From assembly GCF_037975245.1 (NCBI RefSeq), contig NC_092565.1:21595499-21659498 (forward strand): a stretch of DNA of 64,000 nucleotides. The letters are read 5' to 3'. Positions 11,778-26,700 of the stretch are shown piece by piece (position 1 is the stretch's first letter; each line of letters opens with the position of its first letter). The notes under the pieces are model-generated. The model was not told where the DNA came from. It saw only the letters and a list, made by a program, of their open reading frames with translations, and did not search any database. The DNA comes from Apostichopus japonicus (lineage: Eukaryota > Echinodermata > Holothuroidea > Aspidochirotida > Stichopodidae). Both the position numbers and the translations under genes were made by a program.

Positions 11778-14700
11778 CTAAGTCAAAGCAAAAGCCAACA
11801 AGATTTCCTATCAGGTGTGCTTTCTCTCCTTCTCTCTTCATTAATTGATACATGATCATCTCAGTATATTGTTTCTAATTGGATGTTTTGCCTGGCTAAA
11901 ACTTCCATTACTCCAGGGAGAGGATTGCAGTAGATGGTCTGTCTTTTGATGCTCTTCGAGAGCTTTACTCAAGTTAATTTAATCTTCTTGTCATATCCAC
12001 ATGATTCTTGAAATGGATATATTGTCACCATAAACAACCTCTACCTTCTCCCCCACCCTCCCCCCCCCCCCGCACCCACTATTTGGTGATTGGATCTTAC
12101 CTCATCAACCACTGACCGATACTCTTGGTCATCTGTGCCGAGATCGATCAGTGTTGACCCTTGTTGGCCATGGTGTACCAGGTGAGGGTTAGGGGTGATG
12201 TGGGCACCAAACATCCTCTCCAATCCTTTCAGTATTTTATGACGGTGACCAAATGCATGGATTCCTATCTCCTTCAGTTCGTCATGGCCCATCTCTACTA
12301 ATATATCCATGGTAACCTGAAAACAAACAAACAAGGAAAGGAAAAAGTGCTCAAAATGAAGAATACCTGTCACAAATCGTAGATGAGCAAATCATACCAT
12401 CTATGACTTGAGGAGTCTTGTTGTTAATTGTAATGTCTATACTAAGTCACAAAGTAAAATACAGTAAATATCACTTTCATGCAATGTTAAAGGAGACTTC
12501 TCTGGAAGTCATCAAATATTTGCTCAAGAATGACGACATCAATATAGCATCCAAAATTGTCCAAGATGTTTGAGAATATCATCACCACTGTCACTCACAA
12601 AAGGACTTGGTTAAATACCAGGATGGAACAAATGCACAGGAACAAAATGACTTTGAAACCCTTGTATCAGATTACCCACTCAATATATTTCTTCTGCTAC
12701 GTCATACCTTTCACACCAACTTCAATTTCCAACCATCAAGTCCCAGTTTCTTGACGCTACACAAGATCTTAACAGAAATCTCACCTGTTCCTTATCGAAT
12801 ACATCTCGGAGATGATCCAACTGTATGGACCTGAGGAAAGCACCCACACTGATATCCATCGGATGAGTCACCATGAGCAACTCTGGCGACTGTTTGTCTA
12901 CTCCTCCTACATCTGCTGCCCCATCCCCTGTCTGACTACCGCCTGTCACATCCCCCGTCGGAGGGACACCTGGTGGTGGTGCTACCTTGGGCACGACTGG
13001 CCCTGCGGTGGAGGGTACCACTGCTGCTGGTGCTGGGGTTGGAGGTATGGGGGTAACCGTGGCTACTGTATTACTGGCAGAAACGGTACCAGTGGTATTT
13101 GATGACTGGGGGGCTGCGGTGGTGACCGCATCTGGTACAGGTGCGGCCACGCCGGACGTCACCGGTCTACTGGTAGTCATGAAGGGTCTGGACATGGGTA
13201 CCGTGGCTGCGGTAGCATTCGCTGCTGTCTGGGATAGGGTACCGTGAGGCATTGCATCTAGGAGTAGCGCCCTCACATCTTCAGCAGTGGCAAGATCTAA
13301 TGGAGTCTGACCTTCTTGGTTCTTCATGGTAGGATCAGCTCCATGAGCAAGCTAGAGACAAAAGGAGGAGGTTACAAAACAAAACCGGGAATGTTGTCTT
13401 GAGAAATTTGGCTCGTTTCTTTGGGAAGAATTCAAAGTTTCTTGTTGAGTTGTATGAGTAGCAGCACAGTGGATTGTCTGACATGATACATTAAAGTAAA
13501 GAAACTGTACAGAAACAATGTAGTGATATTCTGACAATAAAATACTGAATAGTCTCTGATAAATAGAGGCTCCTCTTACTTATAAGAAAAGGGTCTCGAT
13601 AAATGCTAATAAGTAGAGGATCAAATGAACAGAACTTTTTAGTAAGGAATGTAGATTAAGAACTATAATTTCAAGGACTAGCTGCAAACAAAATTTATGT
13701 CTAGTTACAACTCCCTGGTAAGCTTGATAGTAAATTTTAATCTGTCCCAGTTCTACTGAACACTATTCATCTCTGCATTAGCAAAACTTCAGGAAAGCAT
13801 CATATATTTTGATGTATACGAAAACAAGACCATAATTTAACATTGTCTATTTTACCATGAATTTGATGAGAAAACGGTCAATGTAAGAAATTTGAAAAAT
13901 TCTGTCGAAAAGTGTTGTAATGAAAGCAAGGCCATACTTTAGCCCTGTTTTGTAACATAAATTTCACGAAAAAACTGTCCACAAAAGAAATTTGAAAACT
14001 TCTGTAAAAAGAGTGATTATACAAAACACAGAGGTTTTGACATCAAACTTCAAATTTTTTGGGGGAGTTTTGTGATTTTTACCAGTAAAGCACAGAGTTG
14101 TGTTCTCCCTTTCTGAGCTGCTTCGTGTAGTGGGGTGAAATTCCACCTGTCGACTGCGTTCACACAGGTGTTATGCGTAATCAGGAGCGCTGCTATATCC
14201 AGATGCTGGAAGGACAGATGCAAACATGATAAAATATCAACAGATTTATCCAGCACAAAATACCAATCATGATAAAAAACAGAAAACGTTTAGCGGTTCC
14301 GATGCCCAAGCATATTCAAAGTGTGGTAAGCCATACATAGAATTTTTATTCCAATTCCTTATGCAAACCCCTTTAAGATTTGTTAATAGACTGAGAGCTC
14401 TACATGAGATTATGAAATATTTTGACAAGCTACAAGTCATCTGGTATAGATCACAACACAAATTGCCAGTATGAGACCAATTGTGATAACCTTTTGATTA
14501 GATAATTAGAAAATCATACCATTGGAGAGTTGGCAGCTTTATTGTATCTTTAATTTTGAAGTTATCAGTTTCACGTGTACATACACGCACACACTCACAT
14601 GCCAACTTGACTGTATAGGTTACTTGCCTGCCTACTGCAAGTAACCAAAAAATCACCACCCACTCGCAAATTTTATTTTCATAATGCATTATGGTCCCAT

Positions 14701-17700
14701 GAAACACTTGTTGAAAGGGTACAGCATCAAAATCAGAATGGTCAACTAGGTAAAGATCCAACCTCACAAAAATATATCTTCCATCATCTCAAGTCCACCG
14801 CTTCCCCCCTCCTCCCCCTCCACCCCACCAGATTGATAAAACAGTACATACCCCATATGAAGATGCATTATGCAATGGAATCAGGCCTCCTTTGTCTCTT
14901 GCATTGACATCCGCTCCATTTTCAAGAAGGAATTCGGCAACTTCCACATTATTGTAGCCAGCTGGAAACAACAAAAACAGCATACAACTTAATAACCAGC
15001 AGGCTGAGTGAATCCTTGCCTTATAAGTTTATACTGTATATGGAATCACCTGATTGATAGAGCAACTGAGGAAAATGTGTCCTGAAGTCAAGTACCAGAA
15101 CATGATACCAGATAACTTGATCATTGCAAAGGTATTACACTTCTGAATGTTGATGACAGATAACAGTCATTACTGAAAGTGGAAAACCCTCTCAGCCACT
15201 TTACAATACACAAAGCTACCATACAATGCATATATGAGCTCCTTTCATGTTCTGGTTCTGGAGATATAACACTTTCGATATTTTCACATTTTGCCCTTTG
15301 GTGACCTTTGACCTCCACCACAAACAACAGGGTTTGCTGAACTAATTATAGGAAATCCACATGCCAAATATTATAACTGCATAAATGACTTTCCTTGAGA
15401 TATCGTTTTTAAAAGATTTTCACACTCTTTTTCCCTGTTAACCTCAAACAACGTTTGACATTCATGAAAACCTATACAGATCGTCTACTCACCAATCAAG
15501 CTACACACTGAGTTTGAACTTCCTGCAACTTCTACTTCTTGAGATATTGTTTGAACAATGTTTTCAGACTTTGACCCGTGCTGACCTCAAATGTCCTTTG
15601 ATCGATACCAACAACAATCCCAAACCGATTCTACCTAAGGGAATCTACATACCAAATGTGTACCCCAGTTAGAAGTTACAGCATTTACAAGCAAGTGTCA
15701 CATACACACACATGCATCACAATTGCATAGATTCCTTCTGCCTTATGTTTGTGTATTCAAAACAGAAAAATATACACTATATACAATGTCTATGTGCACA
15801 TGTACATTAACCAACACTGTTTACCAAAAAAAAAATGGTCAGGTTAGTCTTGGGTCAAACAGAAATTCTTTTCAACATGGATGTGTAGATCTTTTGCTAC
15901 TTCCTTTAGGGAGAGGGAGAAAGTACAACCTTTTTCCATATTTTGCATAGTATAAATTAACAACATACCTGCCAGGTGGAGAGGTGTTGAATTTCTCCCC
16001 TGTGAGTCTCTACAGTTAATATTATCCATTGATACAAGTTTCTGCAGCCTTGTCAAGTTTCCCTTCTTGGCTGCATCCAACACTGCTGCATCGCCCCTCA
16101 ATAGGTCCAGAATGTCCTGGTCTCCCTCCTTGGCCACGTCTAGGGGTGACTGGCCATCGCGATTCTTTTTTGTCGCTTCTCCACCATGCTAGATGAAAGA
16201 AACAAGAAACGAGAGAAATATGAAATGAGTTTACTACGGAATGCAATTTAGAATCCTATCATTGGTCAGGCTATGTCCTTCGGAATCAACTATTGCAGTA
16301 AGTTATTTTAAGATTAGAAGTGTGCATATAAAAGGTGTGGTACTGTAAGTACTGTATACTTAGGCAGACAACCCACTTGAACATACCATATTCAAAATTG
16401 ATTGGTAACACTAAAGGAACTGCTCATTTGTGACACTAAAGGAACAGCTGATTTGTAGCACTAAATGAATAACTCATTTGTAACACTAAAGCAGTAGATC
16501 ATTTGTAACACTAATGAATAACTCACTGGTAACACTTAAGGAGTAGCTGATCTGTAACACTTAAGGAGAAGCTCATTTGTAATACTAAAAGGAGTAGCTG
16601 ATTTGTAACACTAAAGGAGTAGCTCATTTTCTCTAAACAGACTCAACAGCAGGTAATTATCGTTGGTACATTAAGCCAAACTACCAAACAACTATCCTTC
16701 TCCCAGTCCACCATGCACTCCTTACCTCATCCAGTCTAACCCCCACCCCCCTCCCCCCACCAACCTGCATGGTCACCAATTTCCATATAACATTAACCCT
16801 TGCACATTCATGGAACAGTTAACTACACCACTCAGTATTGACCACCTCTTTAAACTTCTATCTAATCCCTTCCACCTATTCCCCATCGGGTTCAATCATG
16901 ATCATTAAATGCTGGCAGTTCAGAAGAAGAACAGTGAGTTGTGTCTGCAATCTACCATTCCATCCCAACCACCTAACTAAACAAAAGAAAACCAGCATGT
17001 TTGACTTATGACATATCATGTAAATCATGTACTCACTTTTAAAAGTAATTTACATATTTCATATTTGCCCTTGGCAGCAGCCTCATGCAGAGGGGTAAAC
17101 TTCCAGAGATCGGTAGCGTTTACGATTGCACCGTGTTCCAGCAGGAGTTCTGTCACCTCGTAATGGCCAAACGAACAGGCATTATGAAGAGGAACAAGAC
17201 CCCTGAAGATAAAAGATAAAGCGAATGCAAATAGGCTTTGTGATACCTTACCACAATTTGTATGAAAATATTCAATAGTAACATTGTACACAACAGTTTT
17301 ACTTACATCTACTTTGAGTGATCAGCAAAGCTCTTACACTCAAAGTGGACCTACATATCAATTTCAATCAAGCATACTTTTGGAGTTAGTATGTAAACAA
17401 GGCTTTCAGAGTGTGCCTACTGTCACCTCAAGTGAAATTTGTTTCTGTTTCCCCTCCCCCCCCCAAAAAAAAGCTTTCACACTCACTAGGGTGGGTCTAC
17501 TGTGCACAACATGTATTGTGCTGAACCAACCTTTACCTTTGGATTTACCATGTTCACAAACTTTTTAGAATTTTGACTTCTGCTGACCTCACGAATAAAG
17601 AAACTACAGGGTTCTTGTTTCTAATATTATATTATACTCTACATATTATATTATATCAAACTCTACATATTACATTATACTATACACATCTTATTTATAT

Positions 17701-20700
17701 GATCTAATATTATACTATACATATTTCATTATTGTATTGTACTAAGTTTTACTTACATACCAAGTAGGAAGTTCATACTAACTTTTGAAATAGAGCTAGT
17801 ATGATGTTCTTGCTAGTATAAAGTTAATACTAACTTTTGAAGTAGAGCTGGTATTGAGTTCTAGCTAGTATGAAGTTGATACAAACTTTTTAAGTAGAGC
17901 TAGTATGATGTTCTAGCTAGTACAAAGTTCATACAAACTTTTGAAATAGATCTAGTATGAAGTTCTAGCTGGTAAAAAGTTCATACAAACTTTACTGTTT
18001 AGAGTGTTCATTTGTCTTTATATGGTTTTGAGACTTTCAGCTTCACCTCAAATGATGTTTGGTCTCTCATGTCAGATGGGTGAAAGTTACAAGATTGAGA
18101 AGTATTTGCTTTCCTATCGGTCTATTTAGAATCCACCACAAGCACTCACCCTTTGTCCTTGGCATGGACATAAGCACCATGTTCTAGAAGGTACTCCACT
18201 ACCGCTACCCTGTTATATCCAGCAGCAAAATGAAGAGGAGTAGAATGTCTTCCCTCCTTGTCCCTGCAATTCACTATATGCTGGTTCTTCATGACCATAC
18301 TCTGAAATTAAAAGTAAGTTAAGGTCAAAGATCTCTTAAAAACATTGCCTGAGAGAAGTTGTGATTACTTCAAAAGTACCGCAGGTAAGAATACCCAGCG
18401 GATGAGAGAGAACACAACCATTTGGGGGGGACTAGTTGTGATCTAGACGGTCCCAAACTTCTCAAGATAAAGCTACCCCTCATTCTGTAATTCTTCTCAA
18501 AACACTGCAGTACGTAAACATTACTCTACTAACGGCAAAGGGAATATTTACTGAATAGAATGACGAGCAAACGCGGCATAGAGCTAGTGATCAAAACTAA
18601 TTCAACAAAAATGAAACTTATAACAGCCATCTTTTCAGATAACCAACCCCACCAAAAAAAAAATAAAAAGAGGATTTGCGACTCATGGTGATAATTTTTT
18701 CCCAAAGTTACCTGATTGAGATAGCAACTGAGATAAACTTGTCAAAGAATTAAGCTGAACCAGTGAGTTTATAGCTCTCTCAACAATGCAGAGTAGTATT
18801 ACTGCACATATAAGTGTGTGTGGGATCACACACACACTATTACAACACAGTCTTCCTTACTGTTTGCAAAGAAAACATTTCAGAAACGCTTGGCTTTTTG
18901 CAAGACAATTTCTCAAGCAGCTCACCTTTCTTGTTCATCTTTCTTATTCTTTTTTTTTTATCATTGTAACAACAAATCTAATCAATTGACAGACAGGGAC
19001 TTCACTTTACTGTCTTTATTTATGAGTAATGTGAATATCTCTGTACATTCAACAACCACATTGTTCAATAAGATAGAGTAGTCTAAAAACAGAAAATTAA
19101 TCCATGTAGATTCTCAACAGGCAAACTCTCACCTTTCTATCCCACATCCCAGCCTTCTCTTCCTCAAATTTGCCAAAGTACAAAAAAAAACAAAAATCAT
19201 TATTACATGATTAAAAAAAAGATAAGCAAAATTACATTTTTTTTTACCTTCATGAGATCCATATCACCCGCCTTGGCAGCCTCTAGAAATTTAGTATTAT
19301 CATCCACTTGGTTCACGAGATGCTCCTCTGTCGGGGGAAAGGAAAATGTTTATCTCATAAAACCATAATCTGTCTGAGCATGTGTCCTGCTAAAATAATT
19401 CATACTTTAAAAACCCCGTTTGATACTTAGCTGGTCAATTTTCATTTTAAAAGTCAAACACCATAAACAGGTCAAAGAAAGAATTGTTTCAGAAAACAAA
19501 AAAGTAATTCTAAGAGTGTAACAGGTTAAGACTACAGGACAAAACAGACTAATCATATCTTAAAATCAACTTTATCCTTTCCGGGGTTTTCTGGTGGCAG
19601 AGCATGTGACACTTATATGGAAGAGAAAAATCTTCTGCACTGTTAGTTGAAAACCTCATATCAATATGTTGTCCTTAACTCTAGGTATGGTTGTTTGCAT
19701 CTAAACAATTTTAATAATAATTTACCAGGACAGGCTAAGAATTTCAGAACTTTTAACCACTTGCTAAAAATTGTGAATGCTTGAAAAAATAATTTACTGG
19801 CTATTAATTTTTTCCACTCGCATTTTTCCTGTATTACAGCACACGTCACTTTACGTACAAGCACCAGTCCACAAACATTTTCGCCGATGACCCAGGGTCT
19901 TCTATGATGACCGAGCCACTGCCCACAAGACCTCGGCTGCTAAGAATCGATGCTTGAAACGAAAAAGCTAGTTTTGGCTATGGACTTGATGTTAAATACT
20001 AAAATAACTACCTCCATTGGCAAGCTCCAAAAACTGTAGAAACATTTATGATGGCTGGAAAAATCCCATGACCCACTGATAATAATTTTGCAACCCTCTT
20101 TTTGTTGGCAATCCATAGTTTGCAGACTGTCATGTGAAACTCTGTAGGCCAGCAACTTTGATTGTTGTTTGAAGGGGGCTCAATGTGGCACAAATATGCA
20201 GGGAATCATTTAGTGTACATTGTGTGTAGCAGTTTTGAAGATTAACAAATTTTTGTCTCTTATGATAAGATACTATGGTTGCAGTGCTATATATCTTCTG
20301 TCTTGTATAACAATTCGGGCATTTCATGTAGCATTTTGCGATGCGATACCCGACAAGTCTCATTCCTACACCAGATTCACAAGTAGACAATACCTTTGAG
20401 AATCTTCTGTATATTTTCAGATCCTAGCTGCTGAGGAGTCATGCCTTGTAGTGATAGCACAGTGGTGTCAGCCCCATATGACAAAAGATGTTTGCAAGCA
20501 TCTGCAAGGTCTTCTCTTGCAGCCCGGTGAAGAGGTGTCTGACCTAGATTGTCCGTCGAGTTTACCTGCAAAATGATATTTTTATACATCAAAAACTTAT
20601 TATGAAATACTTGTGTTGATCTCGACCAGGTTTCCTTTCTTATTTAACAGTCTTTTACAATACATTTTTTATTTTAAGGGATAACCAAGTCTAAGTTTTA

Positions 20701-23700
20701 AGAAATATTATAAAAAACGAGTAGAAGTGGGAAGACAAATTTAAAAAAAAAAGTTGTCTGTCCAACTCTCAGTTTGTTCTCTTTTCCCTTTCTGAAATAC
20801 AAAACCTCAAATTTGTTCAATTCATATGGAGAAGTAAATCCAGCAAAGATTTTTGATGCCAAACATGAAAAATGCGATAAATTGTCTTTGTGTTCACTGA
20901 TACAATTTGGGCGTCAACGATTGAAAATCTGTTTGATGACGTCACTTGACCTTACTAAAACACTCCCTTTTGATACATCCTGCCACAGGTTGAAATTTTT
21001 TGGAAAATGAAATAAATTATTTCCATATTTGACGGGATAACAGAAGTTGTTTGTGCAGTACATGTTTGACATCACGTCTTACTGCAAAATGGAATCATCC
21101 AATTAAAGTAAATAAGTCATAGTTTGCATTTAAACATTGAAACAAGATATAAAGCTGGTAGTTGGATTTGTTGAAGTCAGTTGACTATACCTTACTAGGC
21201 TTACTAACATATTCTCTGGCATTCTGACACAAATGGAAATTTTTTTCAAAAAAAATATATAATCATTTCCATTTTTAAGAACACCAGAAGTTGCTTGTGT
21301 AGTATATGTATGATATCACAGCTTACTGCAAAATGGAATCGCCCAACTAAAGTGACTTAATCCAAAAACAGACATAAAATCAAAACTTTTTTTGTATTTC
21401 AACAATGAAACAAGATATAAAGCCGGGAGTTGAATCAAAAGTGCTTCTTTACAACAAGTTTTGTATCATATCGTTAAATTATTACTTATTAAATCTCTCT
21501 CTGTATGATATCTTTAAATTTGTTAATGATTCAGATCATATTATACTTAAACTTTAATGAAGGAAAAAAGAAAAGAAGAAGAAGTGTTATACTTTAAGTG
21601 GTATGCAGTTTCTGGTTAAGACTTGTTTTTTTAAAAAAACATGATACTACTGATTAACATACTTTATAAATACATCTTTTTGAAATTGTTTCCTTTGAAG
21701 TATTTATAGATCTGATATCACGTAAGATGGCTCACCTTTGCACCACTCTTAAGAAGAAGTTCCATGACAGCTAAATGACCCTTGGCTGCTGCTAAATGAA
21801 GTGGCGTTGAACCCCTTTAAATACGAAATGAAAATTAATATATGATTCAGTGAAGTTATACATTATACATGTAGTCAGGAGAATTCAAATTGTAATTATC
21901 TAGTGTAAACCATATCCACATACTCTTGTTTGTTAGATACAGAATGAACAGTGGAGCAGTTCAACTAGGCAGAGTGGTTTCTCATCATCAATTTATGTGA
22001 AGTATTAGGGAAAATACTGTGTTTATCAGAATATCCTTTTCAAATATGTTCCTAAAGATTGGTTTGTTTCATGTATTTCTATGCAAAACATAACAGAGGG
22101 TGTGTTTAAGATGCAAAATATCAAAGAGATTTATGCTTCTCTTTTATTAATGCAAATTTCAAGTCGATGTATCGTGAAATGCCAACACAGACAACTGATT
22201 GAGACTTACTCGTTGTTTTTATCGACCAGATTTGCTCCTTTCCTGATAAGAAGTTCCACAACTTGCTTCCTCTTGGATGATGAGGAGGTTGATGTGGTTG
22301 CACAATGCTGTTTAGGGGACAGCAAAAAAGAGAGTCATGTCAGAGAGATACAGACATACACGCAAAAACAGAACAAAATAGTTTACAATCGAATCAGCAG
22401 TATTTTAACCAGCTCTGTTAAGGCTTCAACAGTGCTAGATACACAATGGATACATTCAATGTACAAAGAAGTTGGAAATTCAAGACAGAATATGAAAGGA
22501 AACAATACCAAACTTAGAAAAGAGGTCGTACAACATGTGGATCACTAAATCAATTCAACACATTTCCAGTTTTCTTCTTTTTCTCTTTTTTTTCTTCTTT
22601 TTGTACTTCTTAATTTGTTAAAAGCTTTGTATTATTTTAGTATTTTTAAAAAGCTGTCAAAGCAAAACCGATTGTATTCACATGAATAAATTCTAAACAA
22701 GGAATTGATTGCTGAAAGATTGAAATATTTGCTTCTCTATGTATTAATTGCTACAAGAGGCGAGAAGGAGTTAGGTAGGGGAGGAGGAGGTGTTTGCAAA
22801 AGTAACAACTTGAAACCTGATTTAAGAAAACAACAACAACAATCACTTCGGTACAGAACCATGCATTGTACGATTCCATTTACTTATACAGACAGAGGTT
22901 GAGAATCACTAATCTTGGTTCGTCTAATAGTAAAATGTCATACGTACCAATGGACTCTCTTGGCTATGAGGGTGCTTAAAATTGACAATGTCCACAGCCA
23001 GGAGTTTCTTTGCTTTGGTATGGTCTGCTTGTCGACAGGCTTCTAATAGAGAATGACCTCTGTACTCGTCTACAAAGACACATGCAGAAAACAGTACTGA
23101 GATGGCATTTCATCATCTTGTGATATTTCGTGATCGAGGAAATAATTTATCCAGTATCACATAGGTTAACGACATGCAAGACAGGGAAAAATTGTTACAC
23201 AAATTATGCGAATATGTCTAGCAATTTTTACGTACAGACTGAAGCATACTAGTTTCGGTACTTTATGAGAAATAAATCCACAAAATGAAAAAACTGCTTT
23301 CACAGAATGTGAACACAACTGAGTGCTTCCTGGTCTGTAAAGATGCATAAACAGTTGTTTTGTGGGATTTGTTTGTTTGTATATGTGTTATTTTGTCAAA
23401 TTTAGTTTGCAATGATCAGTTTTTGAGGATAAATATTAGCTAGAATATCCTTCAAACTTCACAGGTCACAGAAACCACGACAGCTTCTTCAGAACCTCTT
23501 TCACAGATCAAACGAACATTTAAGTTTGCTTGTTTTCTACGCTTTCCATCATCACAGATTGTACGAACATTTAAGTTTGCTTCGTGTTATGCTTTTGCAC
23601 AGATTATACGAACATTTCTTGCTTTGTGATGCTCTAATAATATTACCCATTGCGCCTACTAAGCCAGCTTCTCAGAAGGGTTAACAACCCTTTTATAAAA

Positions 23701-26700
23701 ATGAACGCAACTCCTGAGGTGGATACCACCCCCACTTGCTCAGAGAACTTACATTGCAAGGATTCCTTGAGTTCTTTGGTCGGGGCAGCTTCGATGGCAG
23801 TCTTAGCGTGACAGTTGGGAAGGTTTGGATCAGCACCGTGGCTCAGTAGCAGTGAGCATACTTCAAGTCTGAAGAGATAACCCAAGCAAAATGATATGAG
23901 GAGAGACCGTGCAATTTCTTATTCTAAAACAAATCTCTAACCATCCGATGACTCTTGGATAAACATATGCTTACATCAATAATATAATGCTGTACTCTTC
24001 ACCATTCATACTCCTAGCGCTTAGAAAATTGAATCATGCATTTTGCAACTTACTCTGTCATTCAGGTAACTTCAAGATAGTCGGAAGTATTGTGAAGTGT
24101 CATAACCTGTAAATCAGCCCTATAGCCTAGGGGGCGAGGAATGGGGACTTCAAAAACATGGGTAACCTTACCTTCCTAAGGTTAAAGAAGTTTTGTGAAG
24201 TGAAGCAACCACTAACTGATCTTACAACTTACTCCAGGCTACCTTCATTTCTTACTGACCAAGCCCTGTAGGGTAAAGTAATCTGTCAGTAATCCACATC
24301 ATTGATAACCAACTAAGAAAACAAAGGCTGTCTTAGTCACTTACCTCACTGGAAGGCAGCCCCCAGTAGAGTGGAGTAAACTGCCCATAACCAGTAACAA
24401 TGCAAAAGAAGAACTCATGGCTACCATAGTTTCTAATACCTAGACTTCCAAGAATGCTAATGCAGTGATGTGAACTGCCAGTGATCCATGGCATTGAGAA
24501 ATAAGAACAGTTATGTCACCTTTGTTTCTTACCTAGACTTTGAGGAGGCCTCATGGGGCTGAATAAACCGCCTGCGATCCGTAGCATTGAGAAATAAGAA
24601 CAGTTATGTCACCTTAGTTTCTTACCTAGACTTTGAGGAGGCCTCGTGGGGCTGAATAAACCGCCTCCGAACCTTGGCATTGAGAAATATAAACAGTTAT
24701 GTCACCTTGGTTTCTTACCTAGACTTTGAGGAGGCCTCATGGGGCTGAATTAACCGCGTACGATCCGTAGCATTGAGATATAAGAACAGTTATGTCACCT
24801 TAGTTTCTTACCTAGACTTTGAGGAGAGTAAACTGCCAGTGATCCACAGAATTGAGAAATAAGAACAGTCATGTCACCTTAGTTTCTTACCTAGACTTTG
24901 AAGAGGCCTCATGGAGCGGAGTAAACTGCCAGTGATCCATAGCATTGACGTTCGCACCATGTCTAATGAGTAGTTCAGTCACTTCATAATGTCCATAAGA
25001 ACAGGCATTGTGTAATGGTACCAGACCCCTGGAAGAAATTATTAGGTTGGTACTGTTTATGCTTCTCAACTGAGAGATGAAACCAACTGAGGATCTTACT
25101 GTTGTTGTCTCACTGTACAGCCTTAAGAATAATTTTGATGATATGGTCTTTTAATAAGAAAAGCATCCATAAAGGAAATCAAAGAGACCAAGGCTCTTTG
25201 ACAATACGCAGTCTCAAGACAGAATTAAAGCTACAATGCAGCACTGCATTAGACACACACAGATGTGAACTTTGAAGTTTAATACAGTTTCAAAGAAAGC
25301 TCAAAAGTACCCTTTATCTTTTGCGTGAGCGTCTGCACCATGTTGAAGTAGAAGTTGTACTATACTGATCCTGTTATAGCCAGCCGCGAGATGTAACGGT
25401 GTAGACTGATGAATGGAGAGAAGAGAATCGTTGTAAATCATAAAGGTCTGTATATATATTTAAAAAGCAGTGTGGTTGTATTTGCAGTATAATTTCTTTC
25501 ACAGAAAAGAACACTAAAACATGAGAAATTCTACATTGTTCTGGGGATACTTTATCCAGTAAATCATAGCAAAATGGTATACGACTGGAAAGATGGATGA
25601 TGATGTAAAAAAAAAATTATGTACAAAACGTGAGCAGTTACTTTATTCCCTGTCGTTAATTTCTTGTTTTATTATTACAACGTATGTTTACAATATTTCA
25701 AATGTCCTATTATTTTGTAAAATAAATTACAACCAATAGTGACAAGCCTCTATGACTAACATTAGCCTACTAATTAAACATTACAAATTACATTAAATCC
25801 TGGCATCTTGATGGCATCTGACAGTTTAATAAAGAAAGAGTGGCTGTTAATCTCTTGCATGCCCAACACTAATCAATCTTCTTCATATCTATGCATCCCC
25901 TGGGGTAGATCCAATAGGGTGCAGAGGCACGATCGGGTGCATTTTAAAAGTGCCCCACAGGTCCCTACCCCCCCCCCAAAAAAATAGCCTAGGTAAAGAG
26001 AGACAATGGAAATTAAGTGTCTTGCCCAAGGACACAGCATAATGATCTGGCCAGGACTTGACCTGCAATCCTTAGATCACAAGTCCCTTGAGTTAATCAC
26101 TGACAACAACATATTGCATGTGTCCTTTTAGGCATGATATAAAAAAAACCTCCTCTTTCACTTGCTAGTATTCTTATAGAATTGAGCAACCAAATTGAGA
26201 TTTTGGGAAAAATTACTAAAATTAAAAACAGTTTCTTTACTAATTCATTGTTTCATGATTATGTCCAAAATAAGTTACCACAATACAGAGTTCCTTTTAC
26301 TCCATCAGAACTCAACACAAACCTTTCAAGTTCATTGTGCTGTTAAGCTACTGTACATACCTTTCGGCCATCACTAGCATGACAGTTGACATTCAAAGGT
26401 GTTAACAACGACATCATTTTCTCTTCGTTTCCACTTCTTGCTGCTTCTAACAGATCGTCTTTCCTATAGTCGCCCGTGAGCACCGCCCTCGCTGGAGGAT
26501 CGGCCAAGTCTAGAGGCGTTTTGCCGTCAGTGTTACGGATATTTGGATCGGCACCATGCTGAAGCAAAACTACAGAGAAGAAAAGGAGACGCTCACAATA
26601 CTAGTCTACAAGCTGCTCGACAAGACATGAGTGACTAGAGAAATGAGGTATCAAGTGAATTCTATCTGCATGAAAAAAGTTGATTGTTGTTTGAATTAAA

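Noticed and set aside
16404-16630. CRISPR array
   Set aside because: Units are contiguous and diverged without unique spacers; the genome is eukaryotic.
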